In this document: positions 22,693-33,250 of the stretch, one piece after another | How the letters are laid out: each line of letters opens with the position of its first letter | Numbering within the stretch: position 1 is the first letter of the stretch | Assembly: GCA_012295275.1 (NCBI GenBank) | Contig: CM022678.1 | Location: 2,329,781 to 2,393,780, forward strand | DNA: 64,000 bases | Reading direction: 5' to 3' | From: Chrysomallon squamiferum | Taxonomy: Eukaryota > Mollusca > Gastropoda > Neomphalida > Peltospiridae | Notes under the pieces: generated by a model | The model's input: the letters and a program-made list of their open reading frames with translations, nothing else | Databases searched by the model: none | Told to the model about the DNA's origin: nothing | Program-made: the position numbers and the translations under genes

Positions 22693-22910
22693 CTCAGCCA
22701 ATATGGATAACAAAAACGAGAGTTCAGAAGTTTCTTCTAACAATGCAGAATCTGTGACAGCTGTTTCTTCTGCAGAGTCTGTGACAGCTGATTCTTCTGC
22801 AGAGTCTGATCTAACAGGATTATTACAAATTCTGCAACAATTGTCTGAGAAATTTGTTGATGTAAATACTAAAAACAATACAGGTGAAACTCCTTTTTGC
22901 AGCAATTGTG
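22693..22910 (+). CDS. Unit A, first coding exon (Ser-rich leader with ankyrin fragment)
   Basis: Acceptor TTTTACAG is followed by CTCAGCCAAT and an ATG at 22703. The frame reads MDNKNESSEVSSNNAES, two copies of a Ser/Ala/Thr unit (AESVTAVSS, AESVTADSS), then LTGLLQILQQLSEKF and VDVNTKNNTGETPF, and ends in phase 1 at GTAATACAT. The tail is a partial ankyrin repeat almost identical to VDINTKNSTGETPL in the ankyrin exon at 29281, so it is a captured repeat end. The same exon (acceptor, CTCAACCAA, donor context) recurs at 27188 and 36642. A start here is supported because the other reading frame from the acceptor hits a stop. Confidence 0.6.
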
Positions 22911-23294
22911 GTAATACATACAGTATTTCAATATACTGTTTAATTTTTTATAGGAAATTATAAAGAGTCAACATTATTTTTATATTTGTAATATTAGAAT
23001 ATTTGAATGTATTGTTTACTTTACTGATAGGCAAAAAAGAAAAGTGACACTTTCTTATTTACACTGATAATGAATTAACAATTTAAAGTCTTTATGACCT
23101 TTTTGTTTAACAGATTAAAACATTTCCAATACAGTTTTTAAAACATATATTATATACACACAGCAATACAGTTGACAGATAACATATAGTATTAATACTG
23201 TATGCTACCATAGTTCTACATGTAGTTAAAACATTTTTAGAAATAACATTTGCAAGATGTGAATTTTGATGATTTAATTTTCTCTGCTTTGCAG

Positions 23295-23372
23295 GTCCTG
23301 CAGCACCAGTTATTAATATAAATGTGTCTAATTGTGGAACAGTTGTGTTAGGAGATAACACTAACATAACTA
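23295..23372 (+). CDS. Unit A, RHIM-like motif exon 1
   Basis: A 78-base exon (acceptor TTTGCAG, donor GTAAGT), phase 1 on both sides. It encodes PAAPV and then the segment INVSNCGTVVLGDNTNIT. This aligns without gaps to the RHIM core of human RIPK3, VNIYNCSGVQVGDNNYLT (recalled). Asn, Asn, Cys, Val, Gly-Asp-Asn and Thr are identical, with Ile/Val/Leu swaps elsewhere. RHIMs form heteroamyloids that nucleate RIPK1, RIPK3, ZBP1 and TRIF signalling, and related motifs act in insect IMD signalling and fungal NLRs. Here the core tetrad is VVLG rather than V/I-Q-V/I-G. Joined to the previous exon it gives CSNCGPAAPV. The link to ankyrin exons downstream argues that this motif is the output module of a receptor. 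Confidence 0.65.
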
Positions 23373-24463
23373 GTAAGTTAATAACTGAAGCATATTTAGT
23401 AGATATCAGAACTACACATTACAGTAGTCATTAGTAGTTTTCTGTCAGACACTTTGACCTGAACAATATAGACACATGTGACCCACTGTAACTAAATGAT
23501 ATCCTGAGTAATAGATCATTTGTTTATTTTTGGAAATTTTTGATATTGATGTCACTCAATAATCACAACAAACAAAATATCCTAGCAACCAACAATAGCT
23601 AGCTGAAGAGATATTTTCATGAAACATTTGTGAATTTGTTTTTTTAGTTAGTTATTGTTTTTTTTTGTTTTTTTTTGTTTACCGAATTTAAAAAATATTT
23701 TTATAACCATTATAGCAGGGTTAGAAATATGAAACATGTTCAGATGCTAAAAGGCATGGTCAGTGACAGATAAAAAACAACCTGTAGAAAAAATACTTAG
23801 TACAAGTATCAAATGTCACTGACTGTCTGAAGCACACTATTTCAATTCATATTTCAGAGTTATAACTAAACATAGATGTATATGGGAATATGTTTTTGTA
23901 AACTAGGTGGAGGTTTTATCCTGTTTTGGTGCACATTCTTACTGGATGTAACCTAAAACAGCAGTGAACTACACAAGTAAAACCTAATTAACAGACAAGT
24001 TGACATCACCAAGCTCACTTAGTAATTGTTTACAAGTCATTTTACTGTAGTGCTGACTTTCTAGCAACTACATAGCTAAATTACTTATCTTTCATTAAAT
24101 CTAACACAGACTAAACGTCTTGATACCCATTAATGTTACCCAGAATACAAAGCCCGGTTGTGACCTTTCTCAACCAATAACCAATGCACTATCCAATGAT
24201 TCTTTGATGCAGTAAATCTTATCTGAGTTGTTTTTAACAAGGCCGTTTATTCACAACCAGCTCTTAAAAAAACATGCCTGCTTTAGCAATAGCTGGTGAC
24301 ATATGTAAAAACATGCACCTATAAACATACACACACATAAACAAATTGTGTTGTATGTTGATATAATTGAGTAAAACATTTTTGATACTACGTATAGATA
24401 TAGAGTTTTAGAAATAACACTTGTAGGCTGTAAATTTAAATAATATATTTTTCTATGTGGCAG

Positions 24464-24544
24464 AACATAATGTAAATATGAGCACAGATAAAAATCTACC
24501 AAGTAACAGAAATATTGTATCAGAAGATGAAGCTGTGGAAACCA
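24464..24544 (+). CDS. Unit A, decayed paralogue of the RHIM-like exon
   Basis: An 81-base symmetric phase-1 exon between TGTGGCAG and GTAAGT. It reads HNVNMSTDKNLPSNRNIV and then SEDEAVET. Unit B's exon at 37076 reads HNVNISTVHNYQDVSNNRNV and then VFGNQVIK. The two clearly share ancestry (HNVNxST ... SNxRNxV), but here the Gly of the core is gone and the tail is acidic. It may serve as a linker. Confidence 0.5.
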
Positions 24545-27187
24545 GTAAGTTAAAACCTGAAACCTATTTAATAGATAACAGAACTATATGTCACATTAAT
24601 CATTAGTATTTTACCATCAAACACTATGACCAACACGTGTCAACACAGACATAACACACACACACTTACATACATACATACATATGTCTACCCACTACCA
24701 AGGGTGCACAAATGAGGTTTGCTCAAAACCGTCCTTTCATAGCTCATTTTCAATTCGTCCACATTTTGTGCTCTGCTGAATGACAATTTGCTCATGGTTG
24801 AAATTAAACCACCATTCACTACATCAACACCACTGGCCACTGAGTGACATTCTTTGGTGTTCAGTCTTGCTGCACTGCTACTTGAACAACGTCAGTGCTG
24901 CAGAGGTTAACCCAATAAAACCAAAACCTTGTTCTTTAAGAATCTGTAAAAATGAGATCAACATTAATATTTTTGATACAAGTAATATCATTTTTATCTT
25001 TGAGTGAGGGGAGTAAAAGAAATGAAAAAATATTTTAATTGGTTTTACCTGTTCGGAAATAGCTGTCCGATCTATGTGTGCAGGGCTGGGAATCACGGCA
25101 TTTTGTTTCATTTGCAATATTCTCGTTTCTTTAATTTAACAATTTCAAAAATTTACTAATTATTCCTTTCAAATTATCAAAGCAATATTAATTATCCAGA
25201 ACACTTCCGACTTTTATTTATGAATCTAAATAAATTACACTTTATTAAAAGAAAAACAGAAAGAAAGAAACTTTATATTACTGTATTAATTTATTGCAGT
25301 CATAGTCCTTAGTATATATGTATTAATACCCATTTATAAACTATAATACATAATTTTTAAATAGTGTTACAGAAAAGAAAGTGATTATGCAAATATTTTT
25401 TGGGTTATGTAGAATTTACACACACACATACACAGACACATATGAACATATAAATAAACACACAGACATTCACACATACATACATATTCAGGCATAGCAT
25501 AAGTTCTGACTGAGATTTTCTTCTTAAACTTGATCTAGCTCAACATAACTTAAACATGACTATATATGCATGTCATTATTATCACCTGTAAATACTAAAT
25601 ATACTGCAAAGCATACATAACAACAACAATAACAACAACAATAATAATAACAATAACAACAGCAACAATAAACAGTGGGGCATCTAAGGCACTCACAAGC
25701 GACCTGTAATTAACACCATCGTCACGTAACCAAATTAGAACCCTTTATTGGGCATAACACTCTTCCTCCAAAATAACACTAACTATACATAGGAAACTCC
25801 CTGTATCGGGTAGATAGCTACCCAATTTGACTTGACTCTAAGGCCATATATGTATTTATATTTAATGTTAAATCATTAGAAACACAAAAACAGAAGTTTG
25901 GATTAAAGAATATATGATCTAATAATAGTTCTTTACCAAGTAAGCTTACAATGTCTGCACAGCCGATTGCAAACAGTTTTACGCCACAAAATTCACATAC
26001 ATGAACATATGAGAGATATTTAATATGTTTAAACTAGGAAAGCCCAAGATGTATTTGAAGATGCTAGTACATCAAACTAATGTTCTGTTTAGCAGGACTT
26101 TGACGTGACAGTCAGTTAACTATAACACCCCTGTGGTATCTATGTTTACAATTACTGATGATCAGTGTTGATCTCAGATACCCACTATTCTCACCCACTG
26201 TTTTAGAGATAACAGTCTACAGTTACTGTGATCAGTCTGATCTCAGATTACCAGCTGTGCTCCAAAATAATGGTTATACCAGTGATTCTCAACCAGTGTG
26301 CTACGGCAAGTGATTCTCAACCAGTGTGCCTTAAACTTTTGTAGAAAAACAGTTTGAGAAAAAACACTGAGATACGATTTACTGGCCTGTCACAGTTGTA
26401 ACTGTCATTCAGAAACATGGAACATCATTCTGTTGTTAATCATCACAAAGTTGTAATAACTTGTCACATGTTTTCACTCATTATTTCAGTGCTTAAATTT
26501 TCTCCATGTGTATATTTGTGACATTTCCATTTGTATTGTTTATATCATGTTTATATTGTTTATATATTTTGGGATCAATTCCTCCTACATTAATTTGAGT
26601 AAGAGTATAATTACAACTATTCAGATATTATCTATACATTTATATTGTTTATATAACAAAATTTAGTAATAGCATTAAGTTTAAGTTATTCTGATATTAC
26701 TAGTGTTAATCCTATATTATTTAACTCGCCCAACTGTGATTGTTCTACATGTTTTAACATTATTTGCAATTTGTGATGGTTTTCAAAGAAAAACAGAAAG
26801 ATTTAAATTCGAACATTTTCAGTATGATAAAATTTGAGAAGAGAGTCTATAAGATTAAAACTAGTATTAATACAAGGAACTAGATGTAGGTCTCTAGAAG
26901 AGTATGCAAGATTTAGGAGGTTTTGGGATCAATTCCTCCTGATAGAATCTTGAGCTGTTTCTATTTTAGCAGTGCAGAACAACTGAGTTATGAAATAGTA
27001 CTGTCTGTGGGTAGGTATAAATGTAATAAGAAATAGTGGACTGTGAAGTGACAACACAGGGTTTTTTCTTGTATTATCTGAATGTTCCTTAATCTTATGT
27101 CTAACCTCATAAATAAAAAATTCTTCCTTCTGTTAAAAAAACAACAAAACAAAATAATAACCCAAATCCTTATATTACTTTTTACAG
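24545..27187. other. Long intron or intergenic stretch within unit A
   Basis: No convincing exon. It has CA/CATA repeats (24655-24690, 25410-25490) and CAA/AAT repeats (about 25620-25670). The part 26390-27187 repeats sequence upstream of the first exon of units A and B (for example GAAACATGGAACATCATTCT at about 26411, also at about 21674). The exon at 27188 therefore begins a duplicated subunit and could have its own promoter or be an internal exon. Confidence 0.55.
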
Positions 27188-27394
27188 CTCAACCAATACA
27201 GATGACAAAAAAGAGTTCAAAAATTCTTTCTAGCATCACAGCCGAGTCTTCCTCAGACAACATCACAGCTGAGTCTTCCTCTGACAACATCACAACTGAG
27301 TCTTCCATTGACATCACAGCTGAGTCTTCCTCAGACAACATCACAACTGAGTCTTCCTCGGACAACATCAATCCTAGAGTAATTTTTAATTATG
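27188..27394 (+). CDS. Unit A, second leader exon with 27-bp coding repeats
   Basis: The acceptor and first bases match 22693 and 36642. An ATG at 27202 opens MTKKSSKILSS followed by five units of ITAESSSDN-type repeat (one shortened to SIDITAESSSDN), then INPRVIFNY, ending in phase 1 at GTAATACAT. It could be a new first exon or an internal exon: read from the acceptor in phase 1 it is open and joins 24464-24544 in frame. Ser/Asp-rich repeats of this kind are typically disordered. Exons 27202-27394, 27978-28040 and 29281-29915 add up to an exact 297-codon frame, giving a predicted 296-residue protein. Starting at 22703 instead gives 423 residues. Confidence 0.6.
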
Positions 27395-27585
27395 GTAATA
27401 CATAGAGCATTTCAATATATTATTTTCTTTATTGATTGGAAACTCTAAGCAGAATTATTATTTGTATCTGTTCCAATGCAGTTTTTCAATATATTGTTTT
27501 GATGGGCAATTCTAATCTGACAAAATTATTATTTATATCTGTAACTGTCTTATATTGTTTACTTTTCTAAAAAGATTATTTGTAA

Positions 27586-28388
27586 ACTGACATTTTTTCT
27601 GATTTAAACTGATAATAAATTAACAACTGAAAAGGTTTCATGTACTCTCTTACAGGCAAACGTAGCAAAAAAAAAAAAAAAAAAAAAAAAAATATTTATT
27701 ATTTATTGTTTCATCATAACTATTATAATTATTCTTGTGTTGACCATTATTTATTTTAATGTTGTAAAGCAATGCTCACATCAAGTGTTATCTATGTATA
27801 ATTAGTTAGCATTACTAAAGACAGTTGTTAAAACATATATTGCTATATTATGTAATACTGTTCACACAGACTGTATTATACTGTATGCTGCCATATCTCT
27901 ATAGATAGATAAAAATTTTCTATATTCTTAGAAATCATGCACTGAAGTTACAGAAATGTTTTTACTCTGTTTCACAGAACCAACGGTGATAAATAACATT
28001 AGCAGTCAGATTTGTCAATTCGGACATGACAATACAGCCAGTAAGTTAAAGACTGACATTTTTTTCTGATTTAAACTGATAATAAATTAACAACTGAAAA
28101 GGTTTCATGTACTCTCTTACAGGCAAACGTAGCAAAAATAATAAATTTAAAAAATAGACTAATTATTGTTTCATCATAACTACTATAATTATTCTTGTGT
28201 TGACCATTATTTATTTTAATGTTGTAAAGCAATGCTCACATCAAATGTTATCTATGTATAATTAGTTAGCATTACTAAAGACAGTTGTTAAAACATATAT
28301 TGCTATATTCTGTAATACTGTTCACACAGACTGTATTATACTGTATGCTGCCATATCTCTATAGATAGACATGACAATACAGCCAGTA
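27586..28388 (+). repeat. Tandem duplication around RHIM-like exon 2
   Basis: About 320 bases starting GACATTTTTTCTGATTTAAA and ending ATATCTCTATAGATAGA occur at about 27588-27907 and 28053-28368. The first copy has a run of 27 A (about 27667-27694). The second copy ends by rejoining the 3' part of the RHIM exon (CATGACAATACAGCCA followed by gtaagt at about 28370-28391). The exon's 3' end and donor are therefore present twice. Confidence 0.88.
27978..28040 (+). CDS. Unit A, RHIM-like motif exon 2
   Basis: A 63-base symmetric phase-1 exon (acceptor TTTCACAG, donor GTAAGT) encoding PTVINNISSQICQFGHDNTA. Aligned to RHIM cores it keeps the pattern of an amyloid-prone strand, a Gln one residue after a hydrophobic position, then x-Gly-x-x-Asn (CQFGHDN against VQVGDNN). 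It is shorter than exon 1 and more diverged. It sits directly upstream, in matching phase, of the ankyrin exon at 29281, so a RHIM-ankyrin protein is the simplest product of this subunit. Confidence 0.55.
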
Positions 28389-29280
28389 AGTTAAAGACTA
28401 AAACTGTTCTCTTCTCTACATTTTTAATAGGTAACAGTCATGAATTTAGATTGCTGTCAGTGCCATAACATTCCGTAATAGATTATCAAAAGGCTGTTAT
28501 CATAAAAATTAAATATGTATCTTTGATTAGCAACTGAACTGTAGCCCATATTAGATTTCATGAATTAGTGTCCTTGTCCATAACTATTGATGAGATATTT
28601 CCACTTTCCAACAGCAAAATACAAACAGTTAAATATTATAAATTCCACAAAGTATTACAAATTGCGGGCCATTTATTAGATACATGTACACTCTGTATAC
28701 ATTTCTGTATTTATAAACCTGGTGGGGGCTTGTCATATTTTGGTTCACACTTTCTTAATGGATGACTAAAAAAAACTAATCACCAGGCAAGTTCATGTCA
28801 CCAAACTCATTTGGTCATTTCTGATTTTCAGAAATCATTTTACTACAGTGCAGACTTTCTAGCAACTACTTAGCTAAATTATTAACTACAAAACTATTTT
28901 TCATTAAATAGAAGAAAGTGTTATACATTTATTTTGGTATCAAACAATAAAAGCAAGTAGTAATCTGCCACTCACAGCAGTTAAATAGTCTCTCTCTCTC
29001 TCTGTGTGTGTGAAACCTAATCACTTAAACATGGTCATATAACTGGCATTTCCTTGACCAATAACATGTCACATATAGAAATGCATACATGTATACTAAT
29101 CAAACATAATTTAAACATGTAGTTTGTGGACAGTATAACACATACTAGTTACAAAATAATAGTTGAAGGATCAATTTTATTTTAACATGGATATTACAGT
29201 TACTTTTCTATAAAATCAACACAATTACTACACACATGCATATTCAGAACTGTCTAATGAGTAATATCTCCACATTTCAG

Positions 29281-29915
29281 TTCTTGATAAAGAAGTAGTG
29301 GAAGATAAAAGGGATGAAACTAAAATGCTAGAAATCCTGGCTAATCCTAGAAATCCTGTGGTTAAAATAGATGAGAAAAACAATAAAGGTGAAACAGCTT
29401 TGATTGTAGCTCTGAAAAACCGTCGTAGACAGAAAGCTGTTTATTTACTGGAATCTGGAGCTGATCCTCGTGCATCAGACAATGATAGAAATTCTGTTTT
29501 GCTTCTAGCTGCTAAACAAGGATTTTTTGAAATTGTGGAACAATTGATTAAGAAATGTGTTGATATAAATACTAAAAACAGTACAGGTGAAACTCCTCTT
29601 TCTGCAGCTGTTGAGTATAAACATTACAAAGTAGCGTTGTATTTACTGGAACATGGAGCTGATCCTCATTCAATAGACAATGATAAAAATTCTGTTTTAC
29701 ACCTAGCAGCTAAATGTGGAAATATAGAAATTGTGACAGCACTGATTGGAAAAGGTGTTAATGTAAATATTAGAAACATTACAGGTGAAACTCCTGTTTT
29801 AACAGCTGTTAAGCATCAGCAGACGGGTATAGTTTCATATTTACGGGAACATGGTGCTGATCTTACTATAAAAGACAATGATAACAATTCTGTTTATCAC
29901 CTAGCAGCTAAATAA
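29281..29915 (+). CDS. Unit A, ankyrin-repeat exon
   Basis: Acceptor CACATTTCAG; phase 1 in. After LDKEVVEDKRDETKMLEI the 211-residue tail holds about six ankyrin repeats with canonical features: GETALIVALKN, AVYLLESGADP, LLLAAKQGFFEIVEQLI, GETPLSAAVEY, VLHLAAKCGNIEIVTALI and GETPVLTAVKH. It ends LAAK-TAA. In paralogous repeats the same place reads LAAKHGN, so the stop looks like a mutation inside the array, which continues in decayed form downstream. There is no P-loop exon between the RHIM exons and this exon, unlike units B and C. Ankyrin arrays bind protein ligands. Here the array would be the sensing part and the RHIM exons the output (inference). Confidence 0.8.
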
Positions 29916-30420
29916 GAAAATGTAGAAATTGTGACAAAATTGATTGAAAAGATGTTGATATAAATATTTGTAATGGAACCTCATTAATGCCTTTTTGCCA
30001 GGCTTGTTTTTAATCGAAATTTTGTCTTCTATGTAGTGAATTATATAATATTCGTAAAACACTTATTTTTATAAGTGGTAATTATGGTATACATTTTAAT
30101 ATTACAGTCTGTTATCCTTTAGACAGGAGGAGCCAAATTTTAGGTATTAATACCAATTAAGCTAATCTCCGTACAGGGGAAACTCCTCTTTCTACAGCTG
30201 TTAAGTATAAACAGAAACGTGTAGTTTTGTATTTACTGGAACGTGGAGCTGTTCTTAATTAACAACATCAGCTCCATGTTCCAGTAAATACAAAACTACA
30301 CATTTCTGTTTTACACCTAGCAGCTAAACATGGAAATATAGAAATTGTGAGAGTATTGATTGAAAAAGGTTCTGCTGTAAATATTTTCAGTCAAGGTAAA
30401 TCGCCCTTTCATGTAACATG
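29916..30420 (+). pseudogene. Decayed ankyrin array, interrupted by about 195 bp
   Basis: Ankyrin sequence resumes after the stop (VEIVTKLIEK-like) to about 29976. It is then replaced by about 195 bases of unrelated AT-rich sequence and resumes at 30172 with GETPLSTAVKYKQKRVVLYL, followed by a stop (AATTAA). A final remnant, VLHLAAKHGNIEIVRVLIEK, lies at 30309-30390. The insert lacks obvious inverted ends. Confidence 0.75.
30219..30301. repeat. Ankyrin-derived fold-back (inverted repeat)
   Basis: Left arm 30219-30254 begins GTGTAGTTTTGTATTTACTG. Right arm 30266-30301 is its reverse complement (ends AGTAAATACAAAACTACAC) with about three mismatches. The loop is 11 bases. Both arms are the ankyrin segment encoding VVLYLLEHGA, once sense and once antisense. 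Confidence 0.92.
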
Positions 30421-30732
30421 AAATTAAATGTATATCTGATGCACAAGCATTGAGCAGTCTGAAAAAAAGAAAAACAAAACAGAAGTTTTGTATTGATATT
30501 GAGAAATTTATGAATATAAATAAATGAAACTATTCTAATATTGTCTATGTATTTTCATTGTTTATATAACTTAGTTTACTAAAATTATTCTTAAGATATG
30601 TGCATATATATTTTTTATATAACACATTGTGGTACTAGGATTGACAAAACTAAAATATAACTTAGTAAAGTATTTTGATAATTATTATATAATTTTACAA
30701 TAGATGATAAAATAAAAATGTTACAAAAAAGA

Positions 30733-31655
30733 TAGTGAAACCTGACTGTTTTGATGTTCTTGCTCGCAGGTTTACTGACTTGCTGGCATCAAATAATGCC
30801 AGAGAAATTATTTCACATCCATCACTGAAAGATGAAGGGTTTGTAAAGTATCTCATAGGGGAAAAACATTTTGGTGGTAGACTGTCTGAAATACTGCATC
30901 AGAAACTTTTTGAAAATGCATTTCATAAAAACAGTCCTCATTCAATACTTGCTCAAAAGAAATATTTTTATATATCAGTAGAAATATTTCATGTCTTCTT
31001 GACAATGAGTCAAAAACTATATCTAGTTACATGTGGTATTTGGAAGTTGAAGACACTTTTAATTTTCATTCACTGTTCCAAGTGAGTGCATTGTGAATAG
31101 ACAAAGAACATTAAGATTGTTCACATCAAATCTATGTAAAATGAAACTAACGTGTTTGAAAAAAGAACTTTTAGATATTTCTTGTTTGTTTGGTGATGAA
31201 GATATTGTGAGAATGTTGCTAAAATCAACATTTGATACACTGAATGCAGCTGCTTGTTCAAAAACAGACAGTGCTACCATACTCAAAGAACTGTTACAGT
31301 ATAAAAAGAAGATGACATTGAATATTTGTTCTCACTTGTTACATATTTCAATTTGTTCAGGTAACATGAACATTGCCTGTCTGTTGGCTGAGATGATAAA
31401 CAATGAGAAACAGTGAAATAAAGGAAAAAGTTGTAAAACTTTTATTGGTTAGGTTCCAAAGTACTTCAAGTGTTATAAAAGAAATAGTAAAACTGAAACC
31501 TGATTGTGTAAATGATGAGAACAGAGATAAAGTACTTTTAGCAGCAGCAATGTGGGGATCTACTGATACAGTGAATGTTCCCACTGAACAGAGATGTAAT
31601 GATACAGATGGAAACAACTGAAAGAAAAGTGAAATACTGAAAGTGGTAAGTGATA
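30733..31655 (+). pseudogene. Decayed tail of an nSTAND3 gene (unit C type)
   Basis: Three shifting frames match unit C (62947-63990). The first piece is KPDCFDVLARRFTDLLAS ... FVKYLIGEKHFGGRLSEIL (30735-30910). The second is LRLFTSNLCKMKLTCLKKEL ... HISICSGNMNIACLLAEM (31105-31400). The third is EIKEKVVKLLLVRF joined to STSSVIKEIVKLKPDCVNDE ... AAAMWG (31406-31565). Relative to unit C it has frameshifts near 30920-31090 and 31400, loss of the segment between LLVRF and QSTSS, and stops. The N-terminal NTPase is absent. It follows unit A's ankyrin exon, so unit A may once have had a unit C-type tail, or this is a separate fragment. Confidence 0.85.
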
Positions 31656-32865
31656 TTTAACACTGTAGATGTTGTTCAGAAATATTTAAATGAAGGGAGA
31701 CAATAGGCCCCTGCTTGCTCACCCAATAATACAATAACATGTTTTTAACAACTTCAATTGCATTTACTTAGGCTAATAATAACATAGATTGTCCAAGATC
31801 AGGTCACAGTCTACATTTCATTGTTTATGTAGCGCTATATAACCAGACGGTAATTATTCATACAATATCATGCAGCATCCACGCTTTATTCAGTAAATAG
31901 ATACCTAGACAGAGAACTACATCAATAAAATAATCTCTCAGTGAAAACCAGTTTGAGTGTTTAAACAAAGCGTGCCCACCATAACCAGACGGTAATTAAT
32001 CACACAGTATCATGCAGCATCCAAGTGGCTGTTTACCTTCCTGCTCCCTGAATCGTAAAGGTTGCAATTGGACTAAATGAAATGGTTTCGGGTCAAGAGT
32101 TCGAGGTGGAAAATCGTAAGGAGTTACTACATCTGCAGCTCTGATTGGTGGTTATAGGTGACAGTGACTCGAGTGAGTATTAAATTTTGTGCAAAGCAAG
32201 CGGTACTACCCGGAAGTGAGGAGGATTCGCGGAATGGGAAGATAACTCTAAATAATTACATTGCGGAATCGGCCCATTAAAAGAAATGAATGTTGACATG
32301 AAAGCTTCCAATATAAAATTTACGAGAATTAAAAGTTTGTGTATGCATTTATTGTCGTGCTAAGACTCATGTTGACTTCGAAATATAAATGAATAAAGAA
32401 AGAAAGAAAGAAAGAAACTGAAGTAAATTTATTGGTCACTAGTAAATTAGATGAAATGAATATCAAAAATTTTAATTTTTTATTTACTTACTTTCAAAAT
32501 TAAACATGACAGATCTGCATGTTAATCATCTATCTTTTATTAGTGTTTTATGTAGAAAATTAAAATAAGACATCCAAAAAGAAAACAATTGAAATGAAAT
32601 GAAATTAAATAAAATAAATAAATAATGAATAAATATGTAAGAAAATAAGTAAATAAAGTTACGTATAATTGGATGAAAGGTTATAAAATAAAATTATGTT
32701 TACGAGTTAGTATACCAAACAGGGCTGAATGAAGGTTAAACGCAGAGTGATTGAGAAATTAAATTAAATAAATAAATAAACAATGTCTACCCTGACTTCT
32801 CTGACACAAAAACAGAGTAGTCTTTCTTGCTGGATGAACAATGTTGATTTAAAGAGCAATATAAA

Positions 32866-32910
<45 letters not shown>

Positions 32911-33250
32911 GTAAATCTATTAGCCATGACATAACTTAGTAACTTTAAAATAATTAACATTCAGTCACTATGTTTAATAACGATTTATTTACTGTAAGTA
33001 AACCCTTGTATACAGCGTAAATCTGTCAAACTAGTTTGACAGACGTGCTATATTTAGAACTGATTTGTAAAGCTGCAGACGTTGTCACAAAGTAATACAC
33101 CGTGTGCAAACCTGTGACGTGTCGTCTTACAAAAATATCGTGTCTCCAAGACGACGATTCACAGGGCGAGAAGACGGCATAGAATTTGTGACATTCCTTA
33201 GTTTAAAAGATTCGGGTTTTACTTCGATTTCTACTACAGGTCGGCAAAAT
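31656..33250. other. Intergenic stretch between units A and B
   Basis: Parts match 59640-60540 upstream of unit C: GGGAGACAATAGGCCC at about 31696 with GGAGACAGTAGGCCC at about 59664, and AAACAATGTCTACCCTGACTTCT at about 32782 with about 60447. It therefore belongs to the duplicated unit. It holds a GT run (32868-32910) and a direct repeat of ATAACCAGACGGTAATTA (31838 and 31982). No exon recognised. Confidence 0.6.

Noticed and set aside
25600-25700. CAA/AAT spaced repeats considered as a CRISPR-like or satellite array
   Set aside because: Irregular trinucleotide repeats without spacers; the genome is eukaryotic.
29977-30171. About 195-bp insert in the ankyrin array considered as a transposon or intron
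   Set aside because: No terminal repeats, target duplication or consensus splice pair that restores the frame was found; left as unexplained sequence inside the pseudogene.
31059-31286. Minus-strand frames over the nSTAND3 and ankyrin exons (also 38713-38979, 40575-40874, 62586-62792, 63226-63699)
   Set aside because: Shadows of the plus-strand coding sequence, which has clear family motifs.
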